Below, piece after piece: positions 16,691 through 25,477 of a stretch of DNA of 64,000 nt (position 1 is the stretch's first letter; each line of letters begins with the position of its first letter). Source of the DNA: Candidatus Cottocaccamicrobium excrementipullorum (GTDB lineage: Bacteria > Bacillota > Clostridia > Lachnospirales > Lachnospiraceae); the NCBI GenBank assembly GCA_018713255.1, contig DVFL01000017.1, positions 1-64,000 of the forward strand, in the 5' to 3' direction. The translations under genes were made by a program, and so were the position numbers. The notes beneath the pieces are model-generated. The model had not been told where the DNA came from. It saw nothing but the letters and a program-made list of their open reading frames with translations, and searched no databases.

Positions 16691-16790
16691 AAACGATACC
16701 TCAACTTTGTTGAATAAAAAAGCGCAGATTACTATCATGGTATGCAGCTGATTGAAAGAAGAGAGCCGGCTGAAGTAAAAATCAGGAAAA

Positions 16791-16830
16791 CGGCAAACAA
16801 AAATGCCCCTTCCAGCCGGAAGAGGCATTT
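16791..16830 (-). terminator. Terminator of the ferredoxin gene
   Basis: Reading the minus strand, AAATGCCTCTTCC-ggct-GGAAGGGGCATTT (16830-16801) is followed by TTTTTGTTTG. It lies just past the ferredoxin stop. Confidence 0.8.
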
Positions 16831-16842
16831 ATGTAAGACCGA

Positions 16843-17013
16843 TCAACCTTCCTCGATTGCGCCGGTAGGACATACTCCAGCACAGGTGCCGCAGCTAATG
16901 CAGGTATCTGCATCGATAACGTACTTGCCATCTCCCTCAGAGATTGCGCTTACTGGACATTCGCCAGCGCAGGTGCCGCAGCTAACACAGGAATCACCAA
17001 TAACATATGCCAT
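16843..17013 (-). CDS. 2[4Fe-4S] ferredoxin
   Basis: This 56-residue protein has two clusters of the clostridial type, CVSCGTCAGECP and CISCGTCAGVCP, each supplying three cysteines to one [4Fe-4S] cluster and one to the other. Ferredoxins of this kind carry low-potential electrons for hydrogenase, pyruvate:ferredoxin oxidoreductase and nitrogen or sulfur metabolism in anaerobes. AAGGAGGTAACT lies just upstream of the ATG, and a dedicated promoter and terminator flank the gene, so it is monocistronic. Confident from sequence. Confidence 0.95.
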   Translation of the reverse strand: MAYVIGDSCVSCGTCAGECPVSAISEGDGKYVIDADTCISCGTCAGVCPTGAIEEG

Positions 17014-17049
17014 GATAGTTACCTCCTTATTTTCTTTAAATTTGCTTAT

Positions 17050-17078
17050 ATTTTATAATAAAAGACAAAAATATTCAA
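17050..17078 (-). promoter_or_regulatory. Sigma-A promoter of the ferredoxin gene
   Basis: On the minus strand, TTGAAT (17078-17073), a 17-bp spacer and TAAAAT (17055-17050). The -10 is 37 bp from the start codon. Confidence 0.65.
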
Positions 17079-17213
17079 GAGGAAAATAGTGGCGGCTCTG
17101 TACAAATATCAATACAAATCAGAAAATTTTTAAAATATTATTAAAATTATTTGCAAACATTTCGAAAGATAAACTATAATAAAAAAATATAAAAAAGAGA
17201 AGAGATTTCCTTC

Positions 17214-17242
17214 TTGTCAAAACTTAAGATTGGTATTATAGT
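17214..17242 (+). promoter_or_regulatory. Sigma-A promoter of the DUF1858 gene
   Basis: TTGTCA (17214-17219), a 17-bp spacer and TATAGT (17237-17242). It is about 34 bp upstream of an ATG preceded by AAGGAGGG. Confidence 0.75.
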
Positions 17243-17275
17243 GATAATAACACAGATTAAAAGGAGGGATTTCAG

Positions 17276-17476
17276 ATGCAGATCAGTAAGGATATGTTAA
17301 TCGGTGAGCTGATTCAGATGAATGATGCGATTGCACCGATGCTGATGCGCGCAGGCATGCATTGTCTGGGCTGCCCGGCTTCTCAGGCAGAGTCTCTGGA
17401 GGAAGCATGCATGGTTCATGGAATTGACTGCGACACACTGGTTGCAAACATGAACGAAGTGCTGGCCGCGTTATAA
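17276..17476 (+). CDS. DUF1858 small redox-disulfide protein
   Basis: This 66-residue protein matches the DUF1858 / hybrid-cluster-protein-associated redox disulfide family. The signature is [24 protein letters not shown], with a CxxC pair near residues 30-33 and a third cysteine after it. Members are short helical proteins thought to take part in thiol redox or metal handling in anaerobes; the biochemical role is not settled. It has its own promoter and strong ribosome binding site and faces away from the ferredoxin gene, a pairing that suits redox metabolism. Confidence 0.88.
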   Translation: MQISKDMLIGELIQMNDAIAPMLMRAGMHCLGCPASQAESLEEACMVHGIDCDTLVANMNEVLAAL

Positions 17477-17557
17477 TCTTCATAAATGGCTTGAGAACCT
17501 GCCGCTGCTGGAAAAGTTTGCACTACTTTTGGCGGCAATGTTCATAGATCCAGACAG

Positions 17558-17646
17558 AAAAACCGTCCTGCCTGGCTGATCAGTTTGTATCGCTGCGTTG
17601 ATAAGGATACAGGCTGGTCAGCTGGAACAGGGCGGTTTTTGTTTTT
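17558..17646. terminator. Bidirectional terminator between DUF1858 and mecA genes
   Basis: A long imperfect hairpin pairs AAAAACCG-TCCTG...CTGATCAG (from 17558) with CTGGTCAG...CAGG-CGGTTTTT (to 17640), followed by gtttttt. A and T tracts on the two sides let it serve both convergent genes. The mecA stop lies at its right edge. Confidence 0.75.
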
Positions 17647-18404
17647 TACAGTTGCGCCAGTGCCTGAAGAGCGTCTTTTCGAATGATTAATTCGTAGTGT
17701 TCTTCATAATAAGCTGCCGTGGCGTAATCATGATGGATTTTAGTGCCATATTCTGCAAGAATGTTGCAGATTCGGCTGAAATCCAGGGATTCGGAAAAAC
17801 GCTTCAGCACCAGATAATATCGACCGGTAGCGGGGTTTTTATAAAGCTGGCTTTCTCCATCAAATGAGGGCTCGACCACCTTGGCGGCATCACAGATTTG
17901 ATCCAGTGAGGAGAAGGTGAAAATCCGCAGGTTATCGGAAGGAGCAGATGCAGGGGCAGGTGATTTGTCTTCAGAAGGAGAAACGGGCGCTTCTGTTTCT
18001 GGGGTTTCAGATGGGGCAGCAGATTCGGAAGAAGCGTTTAAGTACTGCATCAAACCGTCTGCGCCTTCCAGCAGTTCGCTGGTAAGATCGCTTAACAGGC
18101 TGTCTTCATCTTCTGTCATCGGAGAAAATTTGGCAAATCGGGTGTCCAGTTCCTCTGGATCTTCCATTTTGGTAATTACCAGCATTACACTCTCATTGGA
18201 CAAAGGAATTGCTTCAACCATTAATGGAATATCATCTGCCTCGAAGCCAACTTCATTTGAAGCTTTTTGAATCATTTCCCGAAATAAGTTTTTTGCCTTT
18301 TCACTGCCATAGGCCAGCTCGCTTAAATTCAGGTTTCGTGCACTGAGATCAAAGTTGTTTAAGGTACAGCGAATTTGATTTTCGTTAATCCGTTCTATTT
18401 TCAT
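17646..18404 (-). CDS. mecA: MecA-type adaptor protein for ClpC
   Basis: MecA proteins deliver substrates to the ClpC-ClpP protease and control competence and sporulation factors in Bacillus. The 252-residue protein has the two-part plan of the family. An N-terminal substrate-binding domain begins KIERINENQIRCTLN. An acidic, proline- and serine-rich linker lies at about 115-160. The C-terminal ClpC-binding domain contains YKNPATGRYYLVLKR and ends in YGTKIHHDYATAAYYEEHYELI. It stands alone between a bidirectional terminator and an AT-rich upstream region. Confidence 0.9.
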   Translation of the reverse strand: MKIERINENQIRCTLNNFDLSARNLNLSELAYGSEKAKNLFREMIQKASNEVGFEADDIPLMVEAIPLSNESVMLVITKMEDPEELDTRFAKFSPMTEDEDSLLSDLTSELLEGADGLMQYLNASSESAAPSETPETEAPVSPSEDKSPAPASAPSDNLRIFTFSSLDQICDAAKVVEPSFDGESQLYKNPATGRYYLVLKRFSESLDFSRICNILAEYGTKIHHDYATAAYYEEHYELIIRKDALQALAQL

Positions 18405-18630
18405 TCACAATCACTTCCTATCCTGTCAAATGTAAAGTATATGGATCAGCATTCAAAAAATGATAAACTTCATCAATATTAATATACTATACTATATCAC
18501 AAAATAGCAATTCCTATGAAAAAAATTTAAAAAAATTTTATCGTTTGAAAAAATGGTATTGTAAAAATATGGAAAATATAGTAAAATATTTCCAGAGATG
18601 ATAAGAGCAGGGAGGTGAAGAAATGGGGAT

Positions 18631-20088
18631 TTGATTTTATCTGAGAAGTATGAATTCTGCAGGATAATCGGCAGCGGAAGGACGGGGACGGTGTATTTGG
18701 TTCGGCACAGGGAGCTTGGAGAATACAGGGCCGTAAAGGCGGTGACTAAGAACAGCCTGGGGTATGATAGTTTCCGTCGGGAAGCTCTGTTGATGAAGGA
18801 TCTGCATCACCCTGGAATTCCGGTGATTTATGATCTGGAAGAGGATGAGGAATATGGGTATCTGATTGAGGAATACCTCCAGGGAATTTCTCTGGAGCAG
18901 GCAGTTACTGATCATGAGCCTTTAGACCGGCGCAGTATACTGAAGTATCTGATCCAGATCTGTCAGGTAATTGACTATCTCCATACTTCAGGAACTGAGC
19001 CTGTTCTCCATCTGGACCTGCAGCCGAGAAATTTGCTGGTCTGCCGAAACGGAATTAAACTTATTGACTTTGGACAGGCAGCTAGAATGTCTCAGGCGAA
19101 TCGAAGCGGAAAACGTTTCGGGACTGTTGGGTTTGCTGCTCCGGAACAGTATGACTGCAGCCAAGATATGGATCAGCGCACAGATATTTTTGCCATTGGG
19201 TGTCTCTTTTTCTATCTGGTGACCGGAAGCCCGCCAGACAGGAGCAGCTCTTCTGCTGGGTTGGGACAGCGAATGTGGAGCAGAGAAGCAGGTCGAGTTC
19301 TTGAGGCATGTCTGGCTCAGAACCAAAAGGAGCGTTATCAGACTGCAGAGCAGCTTAGGACGGATTTGGAGGCCTTGCTGGAGGATACGGTATCATCTCT
19401 CATTGTTGCCGTGTATGGCAATGAACCATGCACTGGCGCCACACATATCAGCCTTGCCCTCAGCGCCTGTTTATGGCGCATGGGAATCCCCAACCGTTAT
19501 GAGGAATGCCATCCTTTCGGAAAGATCCGCAGACTGAAAGGAGAGCGGGAGAAGCTGGATCAGTCGGGCTGTTTTTCCTATGGAAGCTGTGTGATTAAAC
19601 CCTACTATGGAAAGCAGGCTGTGTTTATGGATGAGGAATATCCAGTAGTGATTCAGGACAGAGGAGCTGCAGACGGCTTTGCCCATTCTGTGCTGCCTCA
19701 ATCTTCTCCTGCTGCAGTGATTTTGACAGCAGGAGGCAAACCATGGAATCAGGTTCCGGACAGAGAGTTCATGAAAATTTATGAAAAGAAATTGTTTTTA
19801 ATTTACAGCTTTTCTTCTCCGGGTTTTCCTGGGAACCGGCCTGAACGGCTTCCGAAAGGAGGACTTTTTCGGGCGCCTCTATTCTCCGACCCTTTTTTCC
19901 CGGATCAGAAGGCGGAAAAATGGCTGAGACTATTGTGGAAGCAGATGATGTCCCGAATGGATGAACCTTCCAGAGTACGGATATTGTCCAGAAAAGGAAG
20001 GGAGACAGCAGGAAAGAGAAGGAGCAGAAGGCAGCTTGGTATGTTTGAAAACAAAGGAGAAAAAGAAAATGAACAGATATTTCTCTAA
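18631..20088 (+). CDS. Ser/Thr protein kinase fused to a degenerate P-loop domain
   Basis: Residues 1-250 form a Hanks-type kinase: glycine loop IIGSGRTGTVYLV, lysine in YRAVKAV, catalytic loop HLDLQPRN (the usual HRDxKPxN with changed arginine and lysine but intact Asp and Asn), and LIDFGQAA. The C-terminal ~230 residues start with VAVYGNEPCTGATHISLALSA, a Walker A-like loop in which the lysine is alanine. The next gene encodes a similar loop. There is no membrane segment. The start is probably TTG at 18631: GGAGGTGA (18611-18618) is followed by an ATG at 18623 that reads only ATG GGG ATT TGA, so either TTG initiation, coupling, or a one-base indel applies. Confidence 0.82.
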   Translation: MILSEKYEFCRIIGSGRTGTVYLVRHRELGEYRAVKAVTKNSLGYDSFRREALLMKDLHHPGIPVIYDLEEDEEYGYLIEEYLQGISLEQAVTDHEPLDRRSILKYLIQICQVIDYLHTSGTEPVLHLDLQPRNLLVCRNGIKLIDFGQAARMSQANRSGKRFGTVGFAAPEQYDCSQDMDQRTDIFAIGCLFFYLVTGSPPDRSSSSAGLGQRMWSREAGRVLEACLAQNQKERYQTAEQLRTDLEALLEDTVSSLIVAVYGNEPCTGATHISLALSACLWRMGIPNRYEECHPFGKIRRLKGEREKLDQSGCFSYGSCVIKPYYGKQAVFMDEEYPVVIQDRGAADGFAHSVLPQSSPAAVILTAGGKPWNQVPDREFMKIYEKKLFLIYSFSSPGFPGNRPERLPKGGLFRAPLFSDPFFPDQKAEKWLRLLWKQMMSRMDEPSRVRILSRKGRETAGKRRSRRQLGMFENKGEKENEQIFL

Positions 20089-20695
20089 TGCCGGAGAGCG
20101 CCAAGGAGTAACGGTAGGGGTTGCTGGAACAGCAACGGGAAGCGGATCTACACATTTTGCTCTTTTGTTTGCCAATTATCTTTCAGCAGTAGAGCAGAAA
20201 AGGACGGCATTGCTGGAATGGAATGCTACCGGAGCTTTCCGAAAATTAGAAAGGATCTGCACAGGAGATGAGGGAAAACGTCCCTTTTCTGTGCTGGATG
20301 TGGATTATTATCCGGATAGTACGGGAGAGGAATTGGGGATTTGTCTTTCCCGGTACGAAGTTTTGGTTCTGGATTTTGGCGTTCTGAGAGAGGAATGTAC
20401 AATCCAGTTTCATCAGTGCGGGATAGTTTGTCTGCTGGGATCCTTCAGCGAGTGGAAGCTGGAAGAATTGATAAGTTCGGGAAGCTGGATTTTGCAGGGG
20501 AGAAAACGATGGCATTACCTGATGACCTTTGGCAGTGAGGAAGCCAGAAAGGAAGCAGTCAGGAGGTACCGAATGCCTTTTCGCAGAGTTCCCTTTGTGC
20601 CGGATGCTTTTTCCATTAACCGGGAAACTGCTCTTTTCCTGGAAGAAATTTGGAGGGATAAAAGAGAGAAAAGCCAATTCTGCCCGAGGAATTAA
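20069..20695 (+). CDS. MinD/ParA-like protein with degenerate P-loop
   Basis: This 208-residue protein begins GVTVGVAGTATGSGSTHFALLFANYL, laid out like the deviant Walker A strand-loop-helix of ParA/MinD proteins but with serine in place of the second lysine. VLVLDFGVL near residue 105 could be the Walker B strand. It may bind nucleotide weakly or act as a structural partner. It overlaps the kinase gene by 20 bp, and its loop resembles the kinase's C-terminal one (shared G...G.TH), pointing to a common complex. The start at 20069 follows AAAGGAGA. Confidence 0.6.
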   Translation: MNRYFSNAGERQGVTVGVAGTATGSGSTHFALLFANYLSAVEQKRTALLEWNATGAFRKLERICTGDEGKRPFSVLDVDYYPDSTGEELGICLSRYEVLVLDFGVLREECTIQFHQCGIVCLLGSFSEWKLEELISSGSWILQGRKRWHYLMTFGSEEARKEAVRRYRMPFRRVPFVPDAFSINRETALFLEEIWRDKREKSQFCPRN

Positions 20696-20696
20696 T

Positions 20697-20780
20697 ATGT
20701 CACGAAAGAAGTTTCCCAGATTTTCAAAAGGGGCAGAAATTGAAGAAGACAAGAGAAGGATTTCCGCTGGAATACCATAG
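20697..20780 (+). CDS. Possible 27-residue basic peptide
   Basis: A short frame opens 1 bp after the P-loop gene's stop, behind cgaggaattaat, and ends at 20780 just before the next gene. The peptide is basic and polar (MSRKKFPRFSKG ... ). Position and ribosome binding site favour translation, but there is no other evidence. It may be only a spacer keeping the downstream gene coupled. Confidence 0.3.
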   Translation: MSRKKFPRFSKGAEIEEDKRRISAGIP

Positions 20781-20798
20781 GGGAAGGAAGGATAAGAT

Positions 20799-21143
20799 AT
20801 GGGTGTGGACAGAAGAAGAAAGAAGCAAAGAGACCAGGCAAAGTATGTGGAACAGCTGAGAAATTATCAGAACCAGGGAGTGCCGATTTTTATCGATGGA
20901 AGAATAACGAGAGAAGAAAATGAGTGGTATAAAATCTTTGAAATACGAGACGATGGTGCCGCTTACATGGCTGATTATGTTAATTCGGAGAACGGCCGTT
21001 TGACGGAGATTCATTTTGATTTGGTATACCTGGATTTAGATGCACATCAAGCTTGGGAAAACCAGAAACGTTTAGATGAAATGGTTCGCAAAGCTCAGCT
21101 GGAGCATTACAAAATGCTGTTAAAAATCTGCAGAAAAACCTGA
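20799..21143 (+). CDS. Small conserved-looking soluble protein, unknown function
   Basis: This 114-residue protein is not recognised. It has a basic N-terminus (RRRKKQRDQAKYVEQLRNYQ), a beta-rich middle (VPIFIDGR ... IFEIRDDGAAYMADYV) and a helical, basic C-terminus. No signal peptide or membrane segment is seen. AAGGAAGGA precedes the ATG. It follows the kinase and P-loop genes by about 100 bp and may belong to the same transcript. The 280 bp after it hold no clear gene; TGCTATAAT at 21316-21324 is a likely extended -10 for the next gene. Confidence 0.55.
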   Translation: MGVDRRRKKQRDQAKYVEQLRNYQNQGVPIFIDGRITREENEWYKIFEIRDDGAAYMADYVNSENGRLTEIHFDLVYLDLDAHQAWENQKRLDEMVRKAQLEHYKMLLKICRKT

Positions 21144-21425
21144 TTCCTTAAGGCCTGCGAGACAGTGAGGAAAGAAGGGTGATAAACCGGCAGCCGGGAA
21201 GAAAAACGATGAAAATGCCGGACCCATTTCAGCCTGTATATTCTGGACCGGAAAAACAGACCGGCTGCATTTATGAAAAGTTTAAAAAAATGTAAAACTA
21301 TCCTGAAATCTTCTATGCTATAATAGGAATGATATCAAGGTCAAAGGGTCATCGACAATTTGTCTGCGCGGAGATGCGAGACTTTTCGGCCTGCAAAATC
21401 GTGATTATGGGAGGATATGCAAAGG

Positions 21426-23078
21426 ATGAAAAAGGTAGTTCCCGTACTGACAATAATTGGCCTGATGCTCTGTGCCGTGATCGGATATCTGGGGTATACA
21501 GCAGTACGGAAATACTGGCCGACAAAGGAGCCTTCAGACCTGGAAAAATACTACGGTGTTTCTGGAGAGAAGACGGCGATTTTTCTTGACAACGAGCTTC
21601 AGGATGAAGTGGGAATTGCCCAAAACGGTCAAGTATATCTTCCCATTTCCTGGATAAATGAGAAGATTAATCAGAGGTTTTACTGGGACAGCAATGAGAA
21701 GCTTTTGGTTTACGCTCTTCCGGAGTCTATTGTGTACGCAGATCAAGAGACGAAGAGCAGCAGCGGAGTCCCCTTTCTTTTGATAACCGATGAAGAAACA
21801 TATTTATCAGCAGAGCTTGCTGCCTCCTATACGGATATTCGGGTAGAAACTTTTCTTACTGAACCAGTAAAGAGGATTTTTATTGATACAGACTGGGAAC
21901 CAGACCAATGGTATGCCCTTAAGCGGAAAGGAGCGCTGCGTGAACGAGGCGGAGTAAAAAGTCCGGTGGTGGCCCAGGAGGAAGAGGGAACCTCAGTAAA
22001 GGTTCTGGAGGCCATGGAGCGCTGGGCGAAGGTGAGGACGGAAGATGGTCATATTGGTTATATAGAGCGGCGCCGTTTGGGAGAGGAAGAGACGGTAAAT
22101 TATGTCAGTACCTTTCAGGAGCCGGTATACCAAAACATTTCCATGGAGGAAAAGGTTTGCCTGGTATGGCATCAGGTAACCAGCAAGTCGGCTAATGGTC
22201 AAATTCAGTCTCTTCTTTCCAACACGAAGGGTGTGAATGTGGTTTCGCCTACTTGGTTTTCTTTGACGGATAATGAAGGGAATTTCTCTTCCCTGGCGGA
22301 TAAGGATTATGTAGAGTACCTTCACCGTCAGGGAATACAGGTATGGGCTTTGCTGGATAATTTCAGCAGTCAGGTTCAGTCGGAGATTCTGCTTTCCAGG
22401 ACATCGGTGAGGAGAAAGCTGATTGACGGGCTGATGGCAGCGGTGGAGGAATATGATCTGGATGGCTTGAATTTAGACTTTGAGGGGATTAAGGAGATTG
22501 CAGGTCCCCATTATCTGCAGTTTATCCGGGAGCTTTCCGTGTCCTGCCGAAAAGCTGGAGTGGTGCTTTCGGTGGATAATTATGTCCCTGCAGCCCACAA
22601 TACATTTTACGACCGCCATGAGCAGGGAATTGTGGCAGACTACGTAATTATTATGGGATATGATGAGCATTATGCCGGGGGAGAGCCTGGACCTGTTGCT
22701 TCATATGGATATGTAAAGGATGGCATAGAAAATACTCTTCAGCAGGTGCCGGCAAAGAAGGTGATTAATGCGGTGCCTTTTTATACCCGGGTCTGGAAAG
22801 AGGGGCCGGAGGGAACCAGTTCGGACGCATTGGGAATTGCTGATGCTAAGGCTTGGGTAGAGCGAAAAAATGTCGAGCTTACCTGGCAGGATGATTTGGG
22901 CTTATATTATGGTCAGATTGATGATGAAGGAGTTCATAAACAAATCTGGATGGAGGAAGAGCGTTCTTTGGGCCTTAAGATGGATCTGATTCAGGCCAAC
23001 GATCTGGCGGGTGTAGCCTGCTGGAAGCTGGGCTTTGAACCGGCGGACATCTGGGACGTGATTCAGTTTGATGATTAA
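21426..23078 (+). CDS. Membrane-anchored SH3 / glycoside hydrolase family 18 protein
   Basis: This 550-residue cell-wall enzyme has an N-terminal signal anchor (VVPVLTIIGLMLCAVIGYLGY) and a stalk-like domain (about 45-160, IFLDNEL ... VYLPISWIN) resembling copper-amine-oxidase N-terminal repeats. A bacterial SH3 domain follows (about 170-218) and then a GH18 barrel (about 225-545). The active-site motif is DGLNLDFEG near residue 345, with the catalytic glutamate present. GH18 members with SH3 domains often cut spore cortex or vegetative peptidoglycan. GGGAGG at 21409 is too close to the ATG at 21417, so I prefer the ATG at 21426, 9 bp later. Confidence 0.85.
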   Translation: MKKVVPVLTIIGLMLCAVIGYLGYTAVRKYWPTKEPSDLEKYYGVSGEKTAIFLDNELQDEVGIAQNGQVYLPISWINEKINQRFYWDSNEKLLVYALPESIVYADQETKSSSGVPFLLITDEETYLSAELAASYTDIRVETFLTEPVKRIFIDTDWEPDQWYALKRKGALRERGGVKSPVVAQEEEGTSVKVLEAMERWAKVRTEDGHIGYIERRRLGEEETVNYVSTFQEPVYQNISMEEKVCLVWHQVTSKSANGQIQSLLSNTKGVNVVSPTWFSLTDNEGNFSSLADKDYVEYLHRQGIQVWALLDNFSSQVQSEILLSRTSVRRKLIDGLMAAVEEYDLDGLNLDFEGIKEIAGPHYLQFIRELSVSCRKAGVVLSVDNYVPAAHNTFYDRHEQGIVADYVIIMGYDEHYAGGEPGPVASYGYVKDGIENTLQQVPAKKVINAVPFYTRVWKEGPEGTSSDALGIADAKAWVERKNVELTWQDDLGLYYGQIDDEGVHKQIWMEEERSLGLKMDLIQANDLAGVACWKLGFEPADIWDVIQFDD

Positions 23079-23138
23079 ATTTTCTTCATAGGCCTAGAAC
23101 AGATGGAGAAAGCCTGAAAAAGAGGAGAGGAGCAGTGA

Positions 23139-24626
23139 ATGAGAGCTGGCGGATCAAAGAAAAGAAATTGCCGAAGGGGAAAAAGGGCATTTTTCAACTT
23201 GACGGGAGTGGGGATTTGTCTGCTGCTTTTGTTTGGCTGCACCAGGCAGACAGATCAGAATGAAACAAAGCCGGCTGCTGAGACTTCTGCAGTGGAATCA
23301 CAGACAGAAAAACCTACGGAACCTACTTCTGAAACGATAGAGCCTTTTCCGGAGACCATTGGAAAGGGAGAAAATGAAGCTGAGAAACAGGAGGAACCGG
23401 AAGGCCTGAAAATCATTGTTGCCACAGATATGCATTACCTTGCCAGAGAGCTGACGGATCAGGGGAGCGAATTTGTGGAGATGGTGGAGCACGGGGATGG
23501 AAAAGTTACCAATTATATCTGGCAGATTGTGGAAGCGTTTACCAATGAAGTGATTGAGGAACAGCCAGATCTCCTTTTGCTCACTGGCGATTTAAGTTTA
23601 GATGGGGAATACAGGAGCCATGAGGAATTTGCCGGATATTTACGAAGGATTGAGGCTGAGGGAATACCGGTAGTGGTAATCCCGGGAAACCATGATATTA
23701 ATAATGTTGGAGCATCCCGGTTTTACCAGGGTAAACGGGTGCCGGCAGAGCCAACATCGCCGGAACAGTTCTGTGAAATTTACGGAGAGTTCGGATATGA
23801 TGAGGCGATCAGCCGAGATACGGAAAGTTTAAGCTATGTTTACCCCATCAGTGATTCGGTGTGGGGGCTGATGCTGGATTCCTGCCAGTATAAAAACGGC
23901 AGGCTGACTGGGGGAATGATTGACACGGAAACGTTCGGCTGGATTGAACGTCAGCTGGATAAAGCTTATGAAGCGGGCGTTATGATTCTTCCTGTCAGCC
24001 ATCATAATCTTTTGGAGCAGAGCAAGATTTATCAGGATGACTGCACCATAGAACATAGCGAGCAGCTCACGGAACTGCTGGTAGGCTGGGAAGCAACTTT
24101 GTATCTGAGCGGACATCTCCATGTACAGCATTATGACAACAGTGATCCAGAGCCAGATGGTGAGACGGGAATCTATGAGATTGTGACCAGCTCTCTGGCA
24201 ACTCCGCCCTGCCAGTACGGAATTCTTTATTTTCAGGATAATGGATACTTTCAATATCATACAAAAAGCGTTGATGTTGATCGCTGGGCAAAGGAAAACG
24301 GGGAGACGGACCCAAATCTTCTCCATTTTTCTCAGTACAGAACACCTTTTTTAGAGCAGGTATTTTATAATCAGGCTTATGATAAGCTGAGCTTAATGAG
24401 GGGACTGGAGCTGACAAAAGACCAGATTGATGGGATGTGTCAGATGTATGCACAGGCAAACTGCTATTATTATTGGGGCAGAGCCGTGGAAATTGCCCGG
24501 GAACTGCATGACAGCCAGGAATATAAGCTGTGGATGGATTATGCAGGGACCAGCCTTCAGGCGGAATATCTGGATTATATCCTGGAAGAAGGAACGAGGG
24601 ATTATAATTATCTGGAATGGCCCTAG
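23139..24626 (+). CDS. Calcineurin-like metallophosphoesterase lipoprotein
   Basis: This 495-residue protein starts with a basic N-region, a hydrophobic core and the lipobox LLFGC (Cys near 34), so it should be a lipoprotein outside the membrane. A Ser/Thr/Glu-rich linker follows. The metallophosphoesterase motifs are in order: ATDMHYL, LLTGDLSLDGE, VIPGNHDIN, PVSHHNLL and LSGHLHVQHY. They bind two metal ions. Substrate unknown; exported relatives act on nucleotides or phospholipids. GAGGAGAGGAG precedes the start. It lies between two cell-wall enzymes and is probably co-transcribed with the GH18 gene. Confidence 0.88.
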   Translation: MRAGGSKKRNCRRGKRAFFNLTGVGICLLLLFGCTRQTDQNETKPAAETSAVESQTEKPTEPTSETIEPFPETIGKGENEAEKQEEPEGLKIIVATDMHYLARELTDQGSEFVEMVEHGDGKVTNYIWQIVEAFTNEVIEEQPDLLLLTGDLSLDGEYRSHEEFAGYLRRIEAEGIPVVVIPGNHDINNVGASRFYQGKRVPAEPTSPEQFCEIYGEFGYDEAISRDTESLSYVYPISDSVWGLMLDSCQYKNGRLTGGMIDTETFGWIERQLDKAYEAGVMILPVSHHNLLEQSKIYQDDCTIEHSEQLTELLVGWEATLYLSGHLHVQHYDNSDPEPDGETGIYEIVTSSLATPPCQYGILYFQDNGYFQYHTKSVDVDRWAKENGETDPNLLHFSQYRTPFLEQVFYNQAYDKLSLMRGLELTKDQIDGMCQMYAQANCYYYWGRAVEIARELHDSQEYKLWMDYAGTSLQAEYLDYILEEGTRDYNYLEWP

Positions 24627-24703
24627 CTGGTGAAAGGACGGATATAGGACAAAAATCGGGAATATACTATCCTTGAAGACGGTTGGGATGAGGCAGACGT
24701 CTG

Positions 24704-25405
24704 GTGAGAGGAAAAGAATTGCGATACATAGCTGGGCTGGTCCTTTTGATTTTAGCAGGAGCTTTTTTCAGCCATAGTGAACGGCTTACCGCGTCTTCAG
24801 ATGCCCGCGGCAAGATATCCGGCGGACTGGTGGTTCTGGATGCAGGACACGGAGGCAAAGATCCGGGAAAAGTAGGCAGAGAAGGGCAGCTGGAGAAAGA
24901 AATTAATCTGCAGATCGTTCTCAGACTGAAAACGTATTTGGAAATGAATGATATTCAGGTGGTTTTAACCAGAGAGGATGATAACGGGCTGTACCGTTTG
25001 TCCGATTCAAATAAGAAAGCGGCAGATCTTCGGCGCAGAGTGGAGATCATAAACAAGACGATGCCGGATGTGATGGTAAGCATTCATCAAAACAGTTATC
25101 AGCAGGCGGAGGTTTGTGGGGCTCAGGTCTTTTATTATGAGCATTCGCCGGAAGGAAAAGAATTGGCGCAGATAGTGCAGAAACGATTTGATACTGTTTT
25201 GGGAGATGAAAATAAGCGGAAGGCCAAAGGGAATTCCAGTTATTACCTCCTGACTCATTCCAAGCCGGTTTCGGTGATTGTGGAAGCAGGATTTCTTTCC
25301 AATCCACGGGAAGCGGAGCGTTTGGAGACGGAAGAATATCAGGATCAGGTAGCCTGGACTATTGCCATGGGAATTCTTCAATATCTGGAAGAACGGAAAA
25401 AGTAA
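24704..25405 (+). CDS. cwlD: N-acetylmuramoyl-L-alanine amidase (CwlD-like, Amidase_3)
   Basis: Amidase_3 enzymes cut the bond between MurNAc and L-alanine. CwlD types prepare muramic-delta-lactam in the spore cortex. The 233-residue protein has an N-terminal membrane anchor (AGLVLLILAGAFF) and the zinc-binding and catalytic motifs VLDAGHGGKDPG, the Glu in GREGQLEKEIN, VSIHQNSY and VIVEAGFLSN. Size and single-domain plan match CwlD. The start is uncertain: GTG at 24704 has a weak ribosome binding site, whereas TTG at 24719 lies behind AGAGGAAAAG. The stop falls in a perfect hairpin. Confidence 0.82.
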   Translation: MRGKELRYIAGLVLLILAGAFFSHSERLTASSDARGKISGGLVVLDAGHGGKDPGKVGREGQLEKEINLQIVLRLKTYLEMNDIQVVLTREDDNGLYRLSDSNKKAADLRRRVEIINKTMPDVMVSIHQNSYQQAEVCGAQVFYYEHSPEGKELAQIVQKRFDTVLGDENKRKAKGNSSYYLLTHSKPVSVIVEAGFLSNPREAERLETEEYQDQVAWTIAMGILQYLEERKK

Positions 25406-25459
25406 GAAGGGCGTCGGGAAAGAAAGGTACTCCATTTTTCTTTCCCGACGCCCTTCTTA
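25403..25459. terminator. Perfect 23-bp hairpin between convergent genes
   Basis: Arms 25403-25425 and 25437-25459 pair without mismatch around an 11-nt loop. The left arm begins at the amidase stop codon. On the minus strand the hairpin is followed by a T run (ttactttttcc), so it is best as the terminator for the TSCPD gene and may stop both. Confidence 0.85.
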
Positions 25460-25477
25460 ACGCATGCCTTGCGGCAA

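Noticed and set aside
20529-20780. 83-codon frame overlapping the P-loop gene
   Set aside because: Its first two thirds are out of frame with the P-loop protein; only the last 27 codons have their own ribosome binding site, annotated separately at low confidence.
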